DNA of 5,697 nt from Nitrospira sp. (GTDB lineage: Bacteria; Nitrospirota; Nitrospiria; Nitrospirales; Nitrospiraceae), in NCBI GenBank assembly GCA_015904045.1, contig JABMDG010000005.1:6494-12190 (forward strand), in the 5' to 3' direction. Every line of letters begins with the position of its first letter. Positions within the stretch are counted from its first letter, which is position 1. Below the pieces are notes generated by a model. It did not search any database and was not told where the DNA came from. It saw only the letters and a list, made by a program, of their open reading frames with translations. Both the position numbers and the translations under genes were made by a program. Below, in pieces: positions 3,793 to 5,697 of this stretch.

Positions 3793-5697
3793 CTATACCA
3801 GGTCTCTGGTTTCCGTCCGATAGCTGTCGAGTAAGAGAATGAGCAGTTCCTCTCGTTCCAAGGCCCGCCCAGCCCCGTTCGCACGAATGCCCGCGGCCAC
3901 GTCCTTTAACTCCACCCGCTGCCCCGGAGAAAACTGCCGCAGCATCGCCGAGAATTCCGGCGCAGACTCGGCGCGCGCCGCCAGGGAGCCGGCATTCCGG
4001 TCGCCTCGAAGGATGGCTCCAATTCGGTCCGGCTGCCGCAGGCCGATGGCAGCCAACAACTGTTTCATCCGATGCCCGTAGGTGTGCTCCCTGAGCACTC
4101 GCTTCCGCGCCGCCTCCGCAATGGTCCGGCGGCCGCTCGGATCATCGAGCCACATGCGAATCAGAGCGGGCACGTCCTCTGCATGCCGAAATCGAACGAT
4201 TTCCTCGTCCGTGAAGAGGTCCGGAAGAAGCGCCCGTTCATCGGTCAGTTGAAACGCGCCGCACGCCGCCAGCTCAAAGGTGCGTGGATTCACGAAATCG
4301 GCCTGCGGGTCCAGCGCATCTCCTCCGCAGGAATGGAGGTTAAGGTTGATGGCACTGGCATTGAACACCTTCGTACAGGCCTCAGTGTCGATACGGGCGC
4401 CTCTCCGCTGCAGCACCGGCGCGAGACCGGCCGCCCCCTCCCATTCATTTCCCCACAACTTGAACGACCAATCCTTCGATAACCAGCGCGGCAGCAGCGC
4501 GCGCCGATTGGGATATCCCGCTCCGACAAACGACAGATCGGCGCCGTACTCCGCCTGCTCGGCATCGGTCAATGCGAGAGGCCGGTGCACGGCGGGATCG
4601 GCGGCCATGGGCAGGTAGCCGACATCGCGCGCGCCGGCTCGCTTGAACGCCTCCTGGCACTCCGCCTGCTGGATGACGAACCAATAATCGTACCCGGCAG
4701 CCAATTGCTGCCAGTAGGTCAGATGGCGGTAATTCTCTACGAACCACATAGCAGTGAGAAACTTCTTCTTACGGAGATGTTCGAGGACAGCCAAGGTGAG
4801 CGGCGCTTGTGCGATCGCCAGCACGAGATCGGGCGGGTCCTCCGACAAATGAGTGATCGTACTGAGACTCAGCACTTCCGCGAATCGGCCTTGCATCGCC
4901 TGCTGATGCCGAACATCACGATAGGCTCCGAACGCCTCGTAGCTGGCTCGATGCAGGCTATGATCAATCCAGCTGACGCGATGGCCCAGTGTTTCCAGCG
5001 CGGTGACCGCATACCTCGCGATGGGCAACGATCCGCCATAAATCGGACCGACCACGGCGACATGCAGCTGCCCGCCTTGTTGCTTCACCGCCGACCGACG
5101 CAGCCGTTCCTCGAATTGCCGATGGACCTCCGCATGCATGCGGGCAGCCGGAGCGTAGGTGAACACCCGTATCGCAGCCGAGTGGGAGAAGAGCTGTTCG
5201 GCCATTTCCGGCGCTGTGCCCCAGATCCATTCAACGGTATGGACCCAGGCCCCCATGGGGCGCGCGCGCACCACATCCTGCAGGATCGACGTATCAGGGA
5301 TCACGACCGCCAGACGGCTACCGGCCGGCTTCAACGCAGCCAACGCTTCAACGTGATACAGCAGGCCGACGCCGAGGACGACGGCGATCTCACCCGCCTG
5401 CCATTCGCGCAGCTGTGCCTCGGCCCACGTTTTTGCTTCCTTACGGGGGTCATACGCGCTATGAATCCATTGTCCCTCCCACATCGCCGATACACTGCCT
5501 TCGCGTGACTCTTTGAGCGTGAGCACTCCACCGGGAGCGTCCTTCACGGCGGCGGCCAAGGCAGGACAGGTGCGCCGCAAATCTTCGAGATTGTGGTTTA
5601 AATAGTCCATGGCCTGCTCATCATCCATGCAGAGGTTGCAATTCGCGCCACAGATCTTCTCGTTCACGTGGGGGAGCCGGATGCCGGCCTGCTTCGC
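3793..5697 (-). CDS. CgeB-like glycosyltransferase with Maf-like N-terminal domain (5' end probably beyond window)
   Basis: Numbering is from a GTG at 5667 (624 residues). Residues 65-135 resemble the N-terminal part of motility accessory factor (Maf/DUF115) proteins: HSAYDPRKEA, then AVVLGVGLLYHVEAL and LAVVIPDTSILQDVV. From 201 a second Rossmann-type start (LHVAVVGPIYGGSLP) opens a CgeB-type glycosyltransferase with DLVLAIAQAPL, DLSFVGAGYPNRRALL at 377-392, NASAINLNLH at 436-445 and NPRTFELAACGAFQLTDE at 460-477, the typical CgeB C-terminal block. Residues 545-624 are a tail of unknown role. Probable function is cytosolic sugar transfer to flagellin. The start is unresolved: the frame has no stop up to the window edge, its third codon positions there are about 87% G/C, and no RBS precedes GTG 5667, ATG 5628 or ATG 5610, so the true start may lie upstream. 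Residues 6-13 contain C-x3-C-x2-C. The GT9 gene follows after 88 bp, suggesting one operon. Confidence 0.8.
   Translation of the reverse strand, partial: AKQAGIRLPHVNEKICGANCNLCMDDEQAMDYLNHNLEDLRRTCPALAAAVKDAPGGVLTLKESREGSVSAMWEGQWIHSAYDPRKEAKTWAEAQLREWQAGEIAVVLGVGLLYHVEALAALKPAGSRLAVVIPDTSILQDVVRARPMGAWVHTVEWIWGTAPEMAEQLFSHSAAIRVFTYAPAARMHAEVHRQFEERLRRSAVKQQGGQLHVAVVGPIYGGSLPIARYAVTALETLGHRVSWIDHSLHRASYEAFGAYRDVRHQQAMQGRFAEVLSLSTITHLSEDPPDLVLAIAQAPLTLAVLEHLRKKKFLTAMWFVENYRHLTYWQQLAAGYDYWFVIQQAECQEAFKRAGARDVGYLPMAADPAVHRPLALTDAEQAEYGADLSFVGAGYPNRRALLPRWLSKDWSFKLWGNEWEGAAGLAPVLQRRGARIDTEACTKVFNASAINLNLHSCGGDALDPQADFVNPRTFELAACGAFQLTDERALLPDLFTDEEIVRFRHAEDVPALIRMWLDDPSGRRTIAEAARKRVLREHTYGHRMKQLLAAIGLRQPDRIGAILRGDRNAGSLAARAESAPEFSAMLRQFSPGQRVELKDVAAGIRANGAGRALEREELLILLLDSYRTETRDLV

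Noticed and set aside
4585..5508. Plus-strand open frame of 307 codons opposite the CgeB-like gene
   Set aside because: It is a shadow of a GC-rich gene: no recognisable motif, while the minus strand carries strong CgeB signatures across the same bases.
5629..5652. C-x3-C-x2-C near the CgeB-like N-terminus as a radical SAM motif
   Set aside because: The spacing matches, but no radical SAM barrel motifs follow; the next region is Maf-like and then CgeB-like. It is kept only as an unexplained cysteine triplet.

Overview
The window reads as the upstream end of a bacterial flagellin gene plus an adjacent flagellin-glycosylation type gene group. All supported genes lie on the minus strand, so transcription runs from high to low coordinates. 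Coding frames are GC-rich with strong G/C preference at third codon positions, while the spacers contain short AT-rich or repeat-built stretches. The gene content (flagellin, a GT9 heptosyltransferase-like protein with a long extra C-terminal region, and a CgeB-like glycosyltransferase with a motility-accessory-like front end) fits Nitrospira or a deltaproteobacterium-like Gram-negative. I lean to Nitrospira, from gene style and intergenic repeats only, without a search.

Layout in transcription order: (1) 5697-3793, a CgeB-like glycosyltransferase whose frame stays open through the right edge of the window. (2) An 88-bp spacer with an imperfect inverted repeat. (3) 3704-2007, a GT9 protein of about 565 residues: an N-terminal GT-B fold half with the DTGPMH signature, a four-cysteine cluster, then about 220 residues of unknown function. 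(4) A 137-bp spacer made of a 14-bp tandem repeat, a 16-bp perfect palindrome, related short motifs and an AT-rich patch. (5) 1869-1147, an open frame that is an ungapped, 5'-truncated tandem copy of the last 40% of the GT9 gene. (6) 1104-568, an unrecognised 178-residue protein with a good ribosome binding site. (7) A 262-bp regulatory region with a 10-bp-stem hairpin, a sigma-28-like promoter and a flagellin leader containing a CsrA-type hairpin. (8) 305-1, the first 101 codons of flagellin, cut by the left edge.

Working model (inference): the two glycosyltransferases modify flagellin Ser/Thr residues in the cytoplasm before export, and flagellin itself is switched on late by FliA (sigma-28), with possible CsrA/FliW control of translation. 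The most unusual points are the stand-alone copy of the GT9 C-terminal region, the fusion architecture and unresolved cysteine-bearing N-terminus of the CgeB-like protein, the unknown small protein beside flagellin, and the structured flagellin leader.
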